Positions 13,909-20,236 of a DNA stretch of 22,605 nucleotides are shown here, piece by piece (the first letter of the stretch is position 1; each line of letters begins with the position of its first letter). Under the pieces are notes generated by a model. The model did no database searches and was not told where the DNA came from. It worked only from the letters and a program-made list of their open reading frames with translations. Source of the DNA: a virus; the IMG/VR virus record IMGVR_UViG_3300030385_001078, positions 1,550-24,154 of that record, one strand, 5' to 3'. The translations under genes and the position numbers were made by a program.

Positions 13909-14348
13909 ATTTTGATGTTTACTTTATAATCTAAACACTGGCTTAATTCGTTAAATAAATGATCCACTAAATGGTCGTCTAATTTATGTGCTTTGTTTTT
14001 CAGAATATCTGCTATGCAGTTAATTCTAACCTTTTCGTTTTTACTCTTTACTGCTAAACTCCGAATAGCATCGTCCAGCATTAAATATTTCTCTCTGTAG
14101 ACTTCATAATTTCTAATAGAATTTAATATAGTCGCTTCAGTTGGGGCCTCGTATTCATTCCCTTTGTTATCAGATAAAATAGCTAGAGAAAACTCACTCC
14201 TTGCCTCCGTCATACTTAAACCTTCATATTTAATAAGATAATAGAAAATAGCCGCTCTAGCTGCTATGATCTTTTGTTCTCTTGATTTCTGTAAAACCTT
14301 ATGTTTTATAGCTCTTTCAAACTTTTTTATAATTGTTTTTGTTGTCAT
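13905..14348 (-). CDS. Unknown helical protein (147 aa)
   Basis: A 147-aa, mostly helical protein with a basic N-terminus (TIIKKFERAIKHKVLQKSRE) and a central segment AAIFYYLIKYEGLSMTEARS. The region ATILNSIRNYEVYREKYLML is helical, and the C-terminus repeats H-rich helices (KNKAHKLDDHLVDHLF). No catalytic motif is evident. It lies between a RecE-like exonuclease and the ParB-like gene, with four-base overlaps on both sides, so a role in DNA processing or modification is possible but not shown. Confidence 0.7.
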   Translation of the reverse strand: MTTKTIIKKFERAIKHKVLQKSREQKIIAARAAIFYYLIKYEGLSMTEARSEFSLAILSDNKGNEYEAPTEATILNSIRNYEVYREKYLMLDDAIRSLAVKSKNEKVRINCIADILKNKAHKLDDHLVDHLFNELSQCLDYKVNIKI

Positions 14349-15133
14349 AATATTTCTGTTATAATATAATTATTTAAATCGCTTTCTATTTCGTCATCTG
14401 TTTTTTTATGAAAAAAATCGAGATATCGATTAATAGCAAGTTTTACTTTGTTTTTTCCATTTAAATAGAATTCCTCGCTGACCTCAAAAATCCCCACATC
14501 CAAAGACCCTTTGTCAATAACCAGGAATTTAAAATCGTAATAATTAAATCCAAATAATTGGCAATATAAATAAACTTGTATGTCATATCCAAAAGCATCC
14601 GCACTATATTTAAAGCCCTTTATATTTTGGCAAGTCTTCAAATCACATATGCCGTCCTCGCTTAATATATCTGCCTTGCCTCTAAAAGGCATTCCCATAA
14701 CCGAACCAATAACCGGCACCTCGTGTTGTGCGTTTGAAAGACATTTTAAAGCAAATTCGTTTTTTAATATCGCATCTGCCAATCTCTCTGTTTCATCCTT
14801 CTGTTTTATTGTAAAGGTAAATTCATTTTCCATTTTCGCTTCCTTAAATTTTTTAGTCGCCTTGGTAGAGCAATCAATCCATTGGAATTTGTCCCATTTT
14901 TCAGGTTCCAGGATTAAGGTATGCAATAGCCATCCGGACTGCATCGCCGCCGTTTGCTTTCCTCCATACTTTTTTACATAATAATACTTTTTAGCCGACT
15001 CTGTCAACAGCTTTAATGAGCTAGAGGATAAAGCGAGTTTATTTAATTCGCCATAATAAAAAGAGTCGTCCTCCATTTTCTGGAGGATCTCCCTTTTTTT
15101 ATAAACCTTTCCATCCAATAATTTAATTGTCAT
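14345..15133 (-). CDS. PD-(D/E)XK exonuclease, RecE/DUF3799-like
   Basis: A 262-aa protein with a nuclease fold of the RecB/RecE-type clan. Visible residues are His71 in GWLLHTLILEPEKW, Glu138 in QHEVPVIG, Asp155 in RGKADIL, Asp164 and Lys166 in CDLKT, Gln186 and Tyr190 in YDIQVYLY. This is the full motif set expected of the phage-type PDDEXK exonuclease family, which trims 5' strands of double-stranded DNA for recombination. No obvious partner annealing protein sits beside it; the OB-fold candidate or the SSB-like protein upstream are the nearest candidates. It overlaps the 111-aa frame by 11 nt and the next gene by four. The fold assignment is secure; exonuclease polarity is inferred. Confidence 0.85.
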   Translation of the reverse strand: MTIKLLDGKVYKKREILQKMEDDSFYYGELNKLALSSSSLKLLTESAKKYYYVKKYGGKQTAAMQSGWLLHTLILEPEKWDKFQWIDCSTKATKKFKEAKMENEFTFTIKQKDETERLADAILKNEFALKCLSNAQHEVPVIGSVMGMPFRGKADILSEDGICDLKTCQNIKGFKYSADAFGYDIQVYLYCQLFGFNYYDFKFLVIDKGSLDVGIFEVSEEFYLNGKNKVKLAINRYLDFFHKKTDDEIESDLNNYIITEIL

Positions 15134-15422
15134 TCCTTTTTTTTAACTCATCAAATGAAATAAATATATCTAGCTCCTCCCGGGCATAATCTAGCAGACC
15201 ATTAAATGCTACCGCCTGAACTGATTTTTCGTTGTCCTCCCAGCTCCAAAGCTGTAGCTCCTTTATAATCTCAACACAATGGACATAGTAAATACATTCT
15301 CTGTCTATTTCTTGGCAGACTAATTCGTCAATGTCATCTGGCCCCTCGATTGATCCATCGTCGGATTGTTCTCGTATTGTTTCGTTTAAATCTCCTATAA
15401 AATTATATTTGTTAAATCCCAT
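15123..15422 (-). CDS. Unknown acidic phage protein (99 aa)
   Basis: The protein is acidic, with a stretch DDGSIEGPDDIDELVCQEID at about residues 21-40 and helical segments ECIYYVHCVEIIKEL and NGLLDYAREELDIF. It resembles small phage proteins of unknown function from memory. I chose the ATG at 15422-15420; an in-frame GTG at 15458 would add 12 residues but lies inside a GC-rich hairpin. The frame overlaps the exonuclease gene by 11 nt. No function is proposed. Confidence 0.7.
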   Translation of the reverse strand: MGFNKYNFIGDLNETIREQSDDGSIEGPDDIDELVCQEIDRECIYYVHCVEIIKELQLWSWEDNEKSVQAVAFNGLLDYAREELDIFISFDELKKRNDN

Positions 15423-15438
15423 TTTAGTTTTTTTTAAT

Positions 15439-15468
15439 AGCCAGGGAGGGATGTGCACCCCCCCCGCT
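15439..15468 (-). other. GC-rich hairpin just upstream of the 99-aa gene
   Basis: On the minus strand a G8 run pairs with CCCTCCC (two G-U pairs), extended by an AGC/GCT clamp past one mismatch, around an 8-nt loop. It ends about 17 nt before the ATG at 15422. It has no T-run on either side, so it is not a normal terminator, and it stands out in this AT-rich DNA. Confidence 0.55.
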
Positions 15469-15475
15469 ATAATTA

Positions 15476-15670
15476 TTATATACTATTAAAATACTTGTTA
15501 AGGACTTGGTGCCTTACGTTAACCAGTGTTTTTCTTTCCTCTCTTTTTTCCTGTAGCAACCTTGATAATATTGTATATTTTTCAAGAATGTCTAATTCTG
15601 TGTTATGAAAGAGAGCAGTTAAAACTATTATCTCTTCCGTAAGTTTTGTTATTCGATTTCTTTTTTTCAT
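15476..15670 (-). CDS. Unknown small helical protein (64 aa)
   Basis: This 64-aa protein is basic and predicted to be helical throughout (MKKRNRITKLTEEIIVLTAL, then ILEKYTILSRLLQEKREERK). It contains no recognised motif. Its initiation region is identical over 21 nt to that of the 93-aa gene at 10094. It follows a 200-nt stretch with only a doubtful small frame. Confidence 0.65.
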   Translation of the reverse strand: MKKRNRITKLTEEIIVLTALFHNTELDILEKYTILSRLLQEKREERKTLVNVRHQVLNKYFNSI

Positions 15671-15696
15671 TATTAAAGTTTTAGTTAATTTTCTTT

Positions 15697-15789
15697 TTAA
15701 ATTATCAGAGGAAGGATTTTCGGAGGATTTTTAGCCATAAGCCCTGGCTCTTTCTTTTTAATGCTCCCGCCGTTTCCGTTAGTGAGCAT
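15697..15789 (-). CDS. Possible small protein (30 aa) in a 200-nt gap
   Basis: Between 15671 and 15874 the only ATG frame of note starts at 15789, directly behind AAAGAAAGG, and reads 30 codons (MLTNGNGGSIKKKEPGLMAK, then a Pro-rich end). It is basic and glycine-rich. A TTG-started 22-codon hydrophobic frame lies just upstream and overlaps it. Both are too short to be certain. Confidence 0.35.
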   Translation of the reverse strand: MLTNGNGGSIKKKEPGLMAKNPPKILPLII

Positions 15790-15874
15790 CCTTTCTTTGA
15801 TAAATCAAATATCCGAATAAGTTTCCGAATAAAAAAGCAATTATCAAATTATTTTTATTATTTTTCTAATCCCT

Positions 15875-16174
15875 TCAAGCAAATAGTTGTAATTTTTTTA
15901 CAGATTTTCGTAATTCGTCGTTGGATTTTTCTGCTTTTCTCGCTCTTTCAACCGCTCTGTTTTTCTTTAACCGATAATCAGAAACGGCTTCTTTGTATAA
16001 TCTAACGTTATTCCTGGATTCGTGGAAGTAAAAAAACAGCCTCCCAATAGCATCTGCCATCTGTGTGTTAATTTTTGTTTCTTTTTTATCAACGCTCTGT
16101 TTTATTATTGAAGCTATGAACTCTAGGTCAGTCCATATTTCAAGATCTTTTAGGTTTTCTATTTTTCTTGTCAT
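15875..16174 (-). CDS. Unknown protein with coiled-coil end (99 aa)
   Basis: This 99-aa protein has an N-terminal helical half with a hydrophobic core (LEFIASIIKQSV, MADAIGRLFFYFHES) and a C-terminal basic coiled coil (KKNRAVERARKAEKSNDELR). Its ATG lies 35 nt inside the end of the preceding nuclease-fold gene. Probably a small DNA- or protein-binding factor; this is only charge- and helix-based. Confidence 0.7.
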   Translation of the reverse strand: MTRKIENLKDLEIWTDLEFIASIIKQSVDKKETKINTQMADAIGRLFFYFHESRNNVRLYKEAVSDYRLKKNRAVERARKAEKSNDELRKSVKKLQLFA

Positions 16175-16622
16175 ACCAATTATATTTGTTTATTATTCTT
16201 GTTTTATTATCAGTTTTATGAATTACACTTGCTAGGTCTTCATCTAACAAATATACATTTTTTTTTATTTTATCGTCATTCCAATAAGTAGTCGTGGGGC
16301 AATCCTTTTCAATTATTTTTAGATCAGTTAATTTGTCTAACCAAAAATAATAACTTCCTCCGGGATCACTTACAAAATAAATTTTAACTATGTCTTTGTC
16401 TAATTTCATTAATCTATCGTATTTGTATTTCTCAATCATTTTAGCTTTGTAATACTTCTTGCGAAATTTTAATTCAATAACACATTTTCTGCCCTTCGGT
16501 GTTATACCTTTAAGATCATAACATAAATTTTTGTCCCCCACCCATTTAAGCTGCCATCCGTTAAACTCATTTAGAATTTTGCAAAAAACCTTCTCAAACT
16601 CATTGGTCTTTTTTATATTCAT
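16140..16622 (-). CDS. PD-(D/E)XK nuclease-fold protein (160 aa)
   Basis: A 160-aa basic protein whose N-terminal half shows a compact PD-(D/E)XK core: a helix with Glu8-Glu10 (NEFEKVFCKIL), Asp36 in CYDLKG, then Glu50-Leu-Lys52 in VIELKFRKKYY. This core is shared by Holliday junction resolvases and restriction-type nucleases. The second half contains YFWLDKL and an Asp/Glu-rich segment and ends in a basic tail. It overlaps the upstream 69-aa gene by 23 nt. Catalysis is predicted from motif reading; whether it resolves junctions, nicks host DNA or processes phage DNA is unknown. Confidence 0.65.
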   Translation of the reverse strand: MNIKKTNEFEKVFCKILNEFNGWQLKWVGDKNLCYDLKGITPKGRKCVIELKFRKKYYKAKMIEKYKYDRLMKLDKDIVKIYFVSDPGGSYYFWLDKLTDLKIIEKDCPTTTYWNDDKIKKNVYLLDEDLASVIHKTDNKTRIINKYNWYDKKNRKPKRS

Positions 16623-16809
16623 CGTAGAGTAAATTCAAGTCCCCGATCCATTGTTTAATTTCTGTTGGCCTACAACTGCAGGGTTCGTGATATTTGTGGT
16701 TATAATATTTAGAATGTAAAAAACAAATTAACTTAAATTCTTTATTCGTTATACTGCCTTTTTTTACAGACCTGAACTCTGACCAGGTTTTTAATTCCTC
16801 TTCGTCCAT
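16600..16809 (-). CDS. Small Cys/His-containing phage protein (69 aa)
   Basis: This 69-aa protein has a conserved-looking centre, LICFLHSKYYNHKYHEPCSC, followed by RPTEIKQWIGDLN. The two cysteines with nearby histidines could bind a metal ion, though four clear ligands in zinc-finger spacing are not obvious. It resembles short Bacteroidota phage proteins seen beside replication genes; function unknown. It overlaps the CxC protein gene upstream by 19 nt and the nuclease gene downstream by 23 nt. Confidence 0.7.
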   Translation of the reverse strand: MDEEELKTWSEFRSVKKGSITNKEFKLICFLHSKYYNHKYHEPCSCRPTEIKQWIGDLNLLYDEYKKDQ

Positions 16810-16937
16810 CTGTCAATTTTTATGTCATTCCAATTATTTCGTCTTTCATCGCACTCGCAGTCTGGGTTTATTTTTTTCCAGACCCAGCGAATGCCAGTAT
16901 ACTTTGTAATATAAAATATTAAATCTCCTAATCGCAT
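16791..16937 (-). CDS. Small CxCxxRR protein (48 aa)
   Basis: An ATG at 16937-16935 opens 48 codons beginning MRLGDLIFYITKYTGIRWVW and containing CECDERR near residues 27-33. The pattern LGD-x3-(Y/F)-x3-(T/Y)TG(I/V)K/R...C-x-CDERR-x2-(L/W)N is one I associate with a widespread small protein of Bacteroidota phages with no known function. The frame overlaps the nuclease-fold gene stop by 10 nt and the next gene by 19 nt, which fits the tightly packed operon. Family recognition is from memory, not a search. Confidence 0.7.
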   Translation of the reverse strand: MRLGDLIFYITKYTGIRWVWKKINPDCECDERRNNWNDIKIDRWTKRN

Positions 16938-17467
16938 AATTTCCCAACTACATAATCTTGTAATAAAGGTTGAATTGGATTAAGTTCTTTTATTTTTATT
17001 TCAAAATTATTAGCTTTTAATTTCATTTTTGACCCATCCTTTCGCTCTCTCTTTTTTCCCTTTTCAAATTTTTCTGCTTTTTTAAAAAATTCCTCTTTAC
17101 TGATCCATCCGCAAACCCATAGCATTGAAGTACGTTTGTTTATAGAGCAGAAAATATAAGCATCGCTATCTAAATCCTTTTGAAACTCTAATACATTAAA
17201 AACGTAGTCAGGTTCTGGGTCTACTTTACGAAGCATTGTTTTAACATCAAATTTTAAATCGCCTAATTTTAAATCATAGCCTCCATCAAATCCGTCTGAC
17301 CATTCGTGTTTGATTTTAAACAGCTGCTTTACCATTATTTCGCCAAGCATTCCTGTAAGCTGATCTTGTTTAGAACCATCGGCTTTGCCTCTGTTTCCTA
17401 ATTCTCTGGTTTGTAATTCTCTCCAAACTTCTTGTTTTAGTTCCTCTGGAATTTTAGTAATAATCAT
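16928..17467 (-). CDS. PD-(D/E)XK nuclease-like protein (179 aa)
   Basis: This 179-aa protein shows a restriction-endonuclease-like core: Glu43 in GMLGEIMVKQLF, Asp65 in GGYDLKLG and Asp74-Val-Lys76 in FDVKTM, which matches E...D...DxK. The third motif has Asp in place of the common Glu. The remainder includes a beta-strand YIFCSINKRTSMLWVCGWI and a Lys-rich linker. It overlaps the sigma-like gene by four bases (ATGA) and the small CxC protein by 10. Possible roles include recombination nuclease, host DNA degradation or DNA repair; none can be singled out. Confidence 0.65.
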   Translation of the reverse strand: MIITKIPEELKQEVWRELQTRELGNRGKADGSKQDQLTGMLGEIMVKQLFKIKHEWSDGFDGGYDLKLGDLKFDVKTMLRKVDPEPDYVFNVLEFQKDLDSDAYIFCSINKRTSMLWVCGWISKEEFFKKAEKFEKGKKRERKDGSKMKLKANNFEIKIKELNPIQPLLQDYVVGKLCD

Positions 17468-17952
17468 ATGTCAAGTTTTTTATTAATTAATTTTTTAATT
17501 TTCTTTGCGGTTCTATAAATCGAATAGTAATTTATTCCGCTTTCCCTTGATACCTGTAACATTGATTTGCCTAATTGGAAAAGCAAAATATATACTAGTC
17601 GGTCATACCTATGCCAGGAATCAATCTCTTTATTTATAATTTCTAGTTGGTCAAAATATAAGTCAATTTGACTACTTGTTTCAGTTCTATGCTTTAATAA
17701 CGCTTCTCGCCTTCTTTTTTCTTTTCTTTTTCTATCTAAAAATAAATGCCTGATCGTTAGAAACACAAAATATTGGTTAACCTCTGTTTCATTATACATT
17801 AAAACCTTATTGTATTTTCCTTTCCAATTAAAAATTTTTATGTACATATCTTGCACCAAGTCCTCACTTTCAACCCCTCCGCCAAAAGACCTCGCCATTC
17901 CCAGCCATTTATTGTGCTGGATACTTAATATTTGCAAAATATCTATCTCCAT
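17464..17952 (-). CDS. Sigma-70-family (ECF-type) transcription factor
   Basis: A 162-aa protein with sigma region 2 features, EDLVQDMYIKIF at residues 30-41 and a basic YFVFLTIRHLFLDRKRKEKR-type segment (about 61-80), and a C-terminal helix-turn-helix (QLGKSMLQVSRESGINYYSI, then YRTAKKIKKLIN) like region 4. It would bind host core RNA polymerase and choose phage promoters. It lies in the replication block after a helicase and a 50-aa protein, suggesting use in middle or late transcription. It could alternatively be a DNA-binding protein that kept only the fold. The candidate promoters in this window are obvious possible targets, but no link is shown. Confidence 0.75.
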   Translation of the reverse strand: MEIDILQILSIQHNKWLGMARSFGGGVESEDLVQDMYIKIFNWKGKYNKVLMYNETEVNQYFVFLTIRHLFLDRKRKEKRRREALLKHRTETSSQIDLYFDQLEIINKEIDSWHRYDRLVYILLFQLGKSMLQVSRESGINYYSIYRTAKKIKKLINKKLDI

Positions 17953-18095
17953 TGAAAACGTATCGCAACTATAAATAAAGCAACCATTATCTCATCGTAC
18001 CAATCGTCCCTGAAAGCCTTTTCGTATTCTGGTGTTTCGTAAAATATAAGACCACATAATAAGCCCTGTATCAAGCTTAAATTTACTCTAAACAT
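17943..18095 (-). CDS. Small unknown protein (50 aa)
   Basis: An ATG at 18095-18093 opens 50 codons: MFRVNLSLIQGLLCGLIFYE, then TPEYEKAFRDDWYDEIMVAL, then a hydrophobic and basic end. It overlaps the sigma-like gene start by 10 nt. A segment DDWYDEIMVALFI is of the kind found in small Bacteroidota phage proteins. It accounts for most of the gap between the helicase and the sigma-like gene. Function unknown. Confidence 0.6.
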   Translation of the reverse strand: MFRVNLSLIQGLLCGLIFYETPEYEKAFRDDWYDEIMVALFIVAIRFQWR

Positions 18096-18129
18096 TTTAC
18101 GTTGTTTTTATTGCTCGTTTTCATTTTTT

Positions 18130-19059
18130 TTAAAAAGGTAAATCGTGTTTATCCTTTAATTCTGTATCTAACATTTTTTCTCCGTTAATTGAAAAGCCGA
18201 CGTTTCCAGGCATTGACCTCATTTTAATTGGGTCGTCTAATGGAGTAGGTTGCCCTCCTGTTTCTATCTCTTTAATTTTTCTAACGTGTATCATTGAAAC
18301 CATCCACTCGGTTTCGTGTTGTAAATATCTATGTATACAAATAAAATCGTCTGCTCTGTTTACAAACTTGCCGCCCCCCTCTACGTCACTAGCAAGGGGC
18401 ACAATCGGATGTCCCGCATACTCGTGACCTATTGGATGTTTCATACGTAAAGCATTAGTATTAGCGTGGGTATTTAACCAAATAGAAACCTTATTGCTTT
18501 TGCAGAAAATTCGCATTTCTGTACAAGCCTGGTAATCATATTCGTGCCCTCCTATTCCTCGCACAAGCTCCGGATCTTTGACTAATGAATTATAAGGGTC
18601 TATTAGTAGCCCTTGATAATCCCACGCCTGTTTCAATGATGTTGCCAATTCTATTATTTGTCTGTAATTAAATAATCTACTTGTGTCTAATATTTTAAAT
18701 CTATCCTCAATAAATTTTATGTTTTTGTCAAACTCTTCTTCTGTTAATTTATTTAATGGTTTTAAACATTGAAACTCTAACAGCTTTCTAACTATTGAAT
18801 GTGGTTCGTTTTCGCTTGAAAAAACAAGCCATTTAACGCCTAGTCTTCTGCTATATAAAAGCATTAAATATAAAACACAGGTCGTCTTGCCGACATTACT
18901 ATGCCCTAAAATTATGTTGAAATTAGAAGGCTTAAATCTAATGTATTTGTCTATTCCATCAATCCCGACCTTGTAACTTTCTTTTATTTGGTTTGTTCTT
19001 ATTAAGTTTAATTTGTGTTTAAGCGAAGAGTATTTTACTAGCATAATTTCAGTTTGCAT
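18130..19059 (-). CDS. DnaB-type replicative helicase / RecA-fold ATPase
   Basis: A 309-aa protein matching the C-terminal RecA-fold motor of DnaB helicases. Walker A is GHSNVGKTT (52-60), a FSSEN block at 80-84 with Glu83 corresponds to the catalytic Glu of DnaB motif 1a, Walker B is GLLIDPYN with Asp154, and IWLNTHANT near residue 195-203 is the motif 3-like sensor. A FICIHR and VRKIKEIETGG segment in the C-terminal half fit the arginine finger region. There is no DnaB N-terminal domain, so it is a shortened type and may need a loader or work like a phage ATPase. The last residues are DLPF, which resemble an SSB C-terminal tip. It begins 24 nt after a strong terminator; no convincing promoter is seen. 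Confidence 0.85.
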   Translation of the reverse strand: MQTEIMLVKYSSLKHKLNLIRTNQIKESYKVGIDGIDKYIRFKPSNFNIILGHSNVGKTTCVLYLMLLYSRRLGVKWLVFSSENEPHSIVRKLLEFQCLKPLNKLTEEEFDKNIKFIEDRFKILDTSRLFNYRQIIELATSLKQAWDYQGLLIDPYNSLVKDPELVRGIGGHEYDYQACTEMRIFCKSNKVSIWLNTHANTNALRMKHPIGHEYAGHPIVPLASDVEGGGKFVNRADDFICIHRYLQHETEWMVSMIHVRKIKEIETGGQPTPLDDPIKMRSMPGNVGFSINGEKMLDTELKDKHDLPF

Positions 19060-19082
19060 AAAATTATAAAAAAATTTTGAAT

Positions 19083-19116
19083 AAAAAAAAAAGAGAGGAA
19101 ATTTATTTTCCCCTCT
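19083..19116 (-). terminator. Rho-independent terminator before the helicase gene
   Basis: On the minus strand AGAGGGGAAA pairs with TTTCCTCTCT (10 bp, one G-U), loop of five bases, followed by a run of ten T. It starts 5 nt after the stop of the 35-aa gene. Confidence 0.85.
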
Positions 19117-19120
19117 AATT

Positions 19121-19228
19121 TTAGTCAGTAATTTTTCCTTTTAACATTTTATGTCTGCTCCGTTGTTTGGTCCTTGTCTGCACTCCTAATAAAATCGCTT
19201 TAGCTAATTGTTGCAAATAGGCTTTCAT
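19121..19228 (-). CDS. Small basic protein (35 aa) after the SSB-like gene
   Basis: An ATG at 19228-19226, one base after the stop of the SSB-like gene, opens 35 codons: MKAYLQQLAKAILLGVQTRT, then a basic segment KQRSRHKML and KGKITD. The terminator follows its stop after four bases, so it closes the transcription unit. Its basic charge suggests nucleic acid binding. No family is recognised with confidence. Confidence 0.55.
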   Translation of the reverse strand: MKAYLQQLAKAILLGVQTRTKQRSRHKMLKGKITD

Positions 19229-19229
19229 A

Positions 19230-19565
19230 TTAAAAAGGCATATCGTCCCCTGTATTTAAGTGATCCTCTACACTCACAGGCTCTGCACTTTTAATTTGCC
19301 ATCCAACAATGCTATTAAAATATTTAGTAGTATTTGTTTTCTTGTCCTCCCATTCTCGACCTCTTAAATTAATGCTAATCTCTACGTCGTCCCCTTCCTT
19401 CCAATTATCTAGCAACGCAACCTTGTCCTGGAGAAACTCAATCGTGATATATTGTGTAAATTTATTTTCTTTGTCTGGAACCTCAATAACGCAATCTCTT
19501 TTTCTAAATTTGGAACTAAACTCTTGTGTGTTCCTTACTAATTTTAATCGTCCTTGTACTTTCAT
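19230..19565 (-). CDS. DUF3127/SSB-like single-stranded DNA-binding protein
   Basis: This 111-aa protein has an OB-fold layout and resembles the DUF3127 family of Bacteroidota: MKVQGRLKLVRNTQEFSSKF at the start, RDCVIEVPDKE, EFLQDKVALLDNWKEGDDVE and LRGREWEDKKTN in the middle, and an acidic end, NTGDDMPF. The D-D-x-P-F tip is the classical SSB tail that binds replication partners. It lies between an OB-fold candidate and a 35-aa protein, upstream of the helicase. It probably coats phage single-stranded DNA during replication or recombination. Family and tip are directly visible; the binding activity is inferred. Confidence 0.8.
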   Translation of the reverse strand: MKVQGRLKLVRNTQEFSSKFRKRDCVIEVPDKENKFTQYITIEFLQDKVALLDNWKEGDDVEISINLRGREWEDKKTNTTKYFNSIVGWQIKSAEPVSVEDHLNTGDDMPF

Positions 19566-19577
19566 AATTATTTGTTT

Positions 19578-19982
19578 TTATATGTTATTTTTGTTTTTTT
19601 GGTTTAATAAAGTGTGAAACCGATCCGTGTACGTTTCTATATCCACCTCGTCAATTACATCCTCCTTGCACAATTCAATCACTCCTTTAAAAGCAACCTG
19701 TCGTAATATACTTTGTCCCGTATCATAATTTCCGGCAATAAATGAGGCAATGGTCCCTGGTTCTGCTACTAATTTAGCAGTTTTATATTTTTCGTTAGAA
19801 ATAATATAGCTTATTTTATCCCCGATCTCATTATTAAAAGGATTTTCGGGTGGGTGAAAAAAGGTAACGTCATCTCCGTTAGATAAACTAACCTTAATTT
19901 TTTTTAATCCTTTATATTCGCCATCATTATTTAACGAAATAATGCGACCTGTTTTCCAATTACTTGTTGGTAAATCATTCAT
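19578..19982 (-). CDS. OB-fold-like phage replication/recombination protein (134 aa)
   Basis: A 134-aa protein with an N-terminal strand-rich half (WKTGRIISLNN..GLKKIKVSLSN, GDKISYIIS), compatible with an OB fold, and a C-terminal helical half with GQSILRQVAFKGVIELCKED and VDIETYTDRFHTLL. The (S/T)-x3-RQ-x2-(L/F)K-x-A-like helix is recalled from Bacteroidota phage proteins beside SSB-type genes. It lies 12 nt upstream of the SSB-like gene. A single-strand annealing or binding role is possible; a homology search would be decisive. Confidence 0.6.
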   Translation of the reverse strand: MNDLPTSNWKTGRIISLNNDGEYKGLKKIKVSLSNGDDVTFFHPPENPFNNEIGDKISYIISNEKYKTAKLVAEPGTIASFIAGNYDTGQSILRQVAFKGVIELCKEDVIDEVDIETYTDRFHTLLNQKNKNNI

Positions 19983-19993
19983 AATTTTTAGTT

Positions 19994-20194
19994 TTAGTTA
20001 TTTATATTATTCCAGTCTTTAAAATGAGCTTCTTTCGTAACATCTAATCGCTGTTGTAAATCTTTAATCATTTTAGCCTGTTTCTTTTTTTCTTGCATTA
20101 ATGCAGCTATGTTTTGAAGCATATCCTTTCTGTCCTGTCTTAATGCTTCAATCTCAAAGTCTTTGATCCGTAATAAATCTTGTGTCCCTGTCAT
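19994..20194 (-). CDS. Coiled-coil small protein (66 aa)
   Basis: The ATG at 20194-20192 starts a 66-aa protein (MTGTQDLLRIKDFEIEALRQ...) with continuous heptad-like leucine and isoleucine spacing to near the end. The frame stays open to a TTG at 20239, but that start lies in the terminator T-tract and would add a hydrophobic lead, so the ATG is preferred. It is the first gene after a strong terminator and a weak promoter candidate. Function unknown; a dimerising accessory factor is plausible. Confidence 0.65.
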   Translation of the reverse strand: MTGTQDLLRIKDFEIEALRQDRKDMLQNIAALMQEKKKQAKMIKDLQQRLDVTKEAHFKDWNNINN

Positions 20195-20205
20195 CTGTTT
20201 TAATG

Positions 20206-20236
20206 GCAATATATAAAAAATATTTGAAAAAACAAA
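20206..20236 (-). promoter_or_regulatory. Weak Bacteroidota-type promoter candidate for the replication genes
   Basis: TTTG (20236-20233) is followed after 19 nt by TATATTGC (20213-20206) on the minus strand. It falls inside and just past the T-tract of the upstream terminator, and the leader to the ATG at 20194 would be only about 6 nt, so it is uncertain. Confidence 0.3.

Noticed and set aside
14580-14981. Plus-strand frame of 133 codons opposite the RecE-like exonuclease
   Set aside because: It is the antisense of a gene with all catalytic motifs; no independent evidence of coding.
15423-15458. GTG-started extension of the 99-aa protein
   Set aside because: The start codon would be inside the GC-rich hairpin; the ATG at 15422 has the A-rich leader usual here.
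15800-15860. TTG-started 22-codon hydrophobic frame
   Set aside because: Could be a membrane peptide but has no ATG and no supporting signal; it is mentioned only with the 30-aa frame.
18083-18124. A 13-codon ATG frame (MKTSNKNNVKCLE) before the 50-aa gene
   Set aside because: Too short and without coupling that would require it; possibly only leader sequence.
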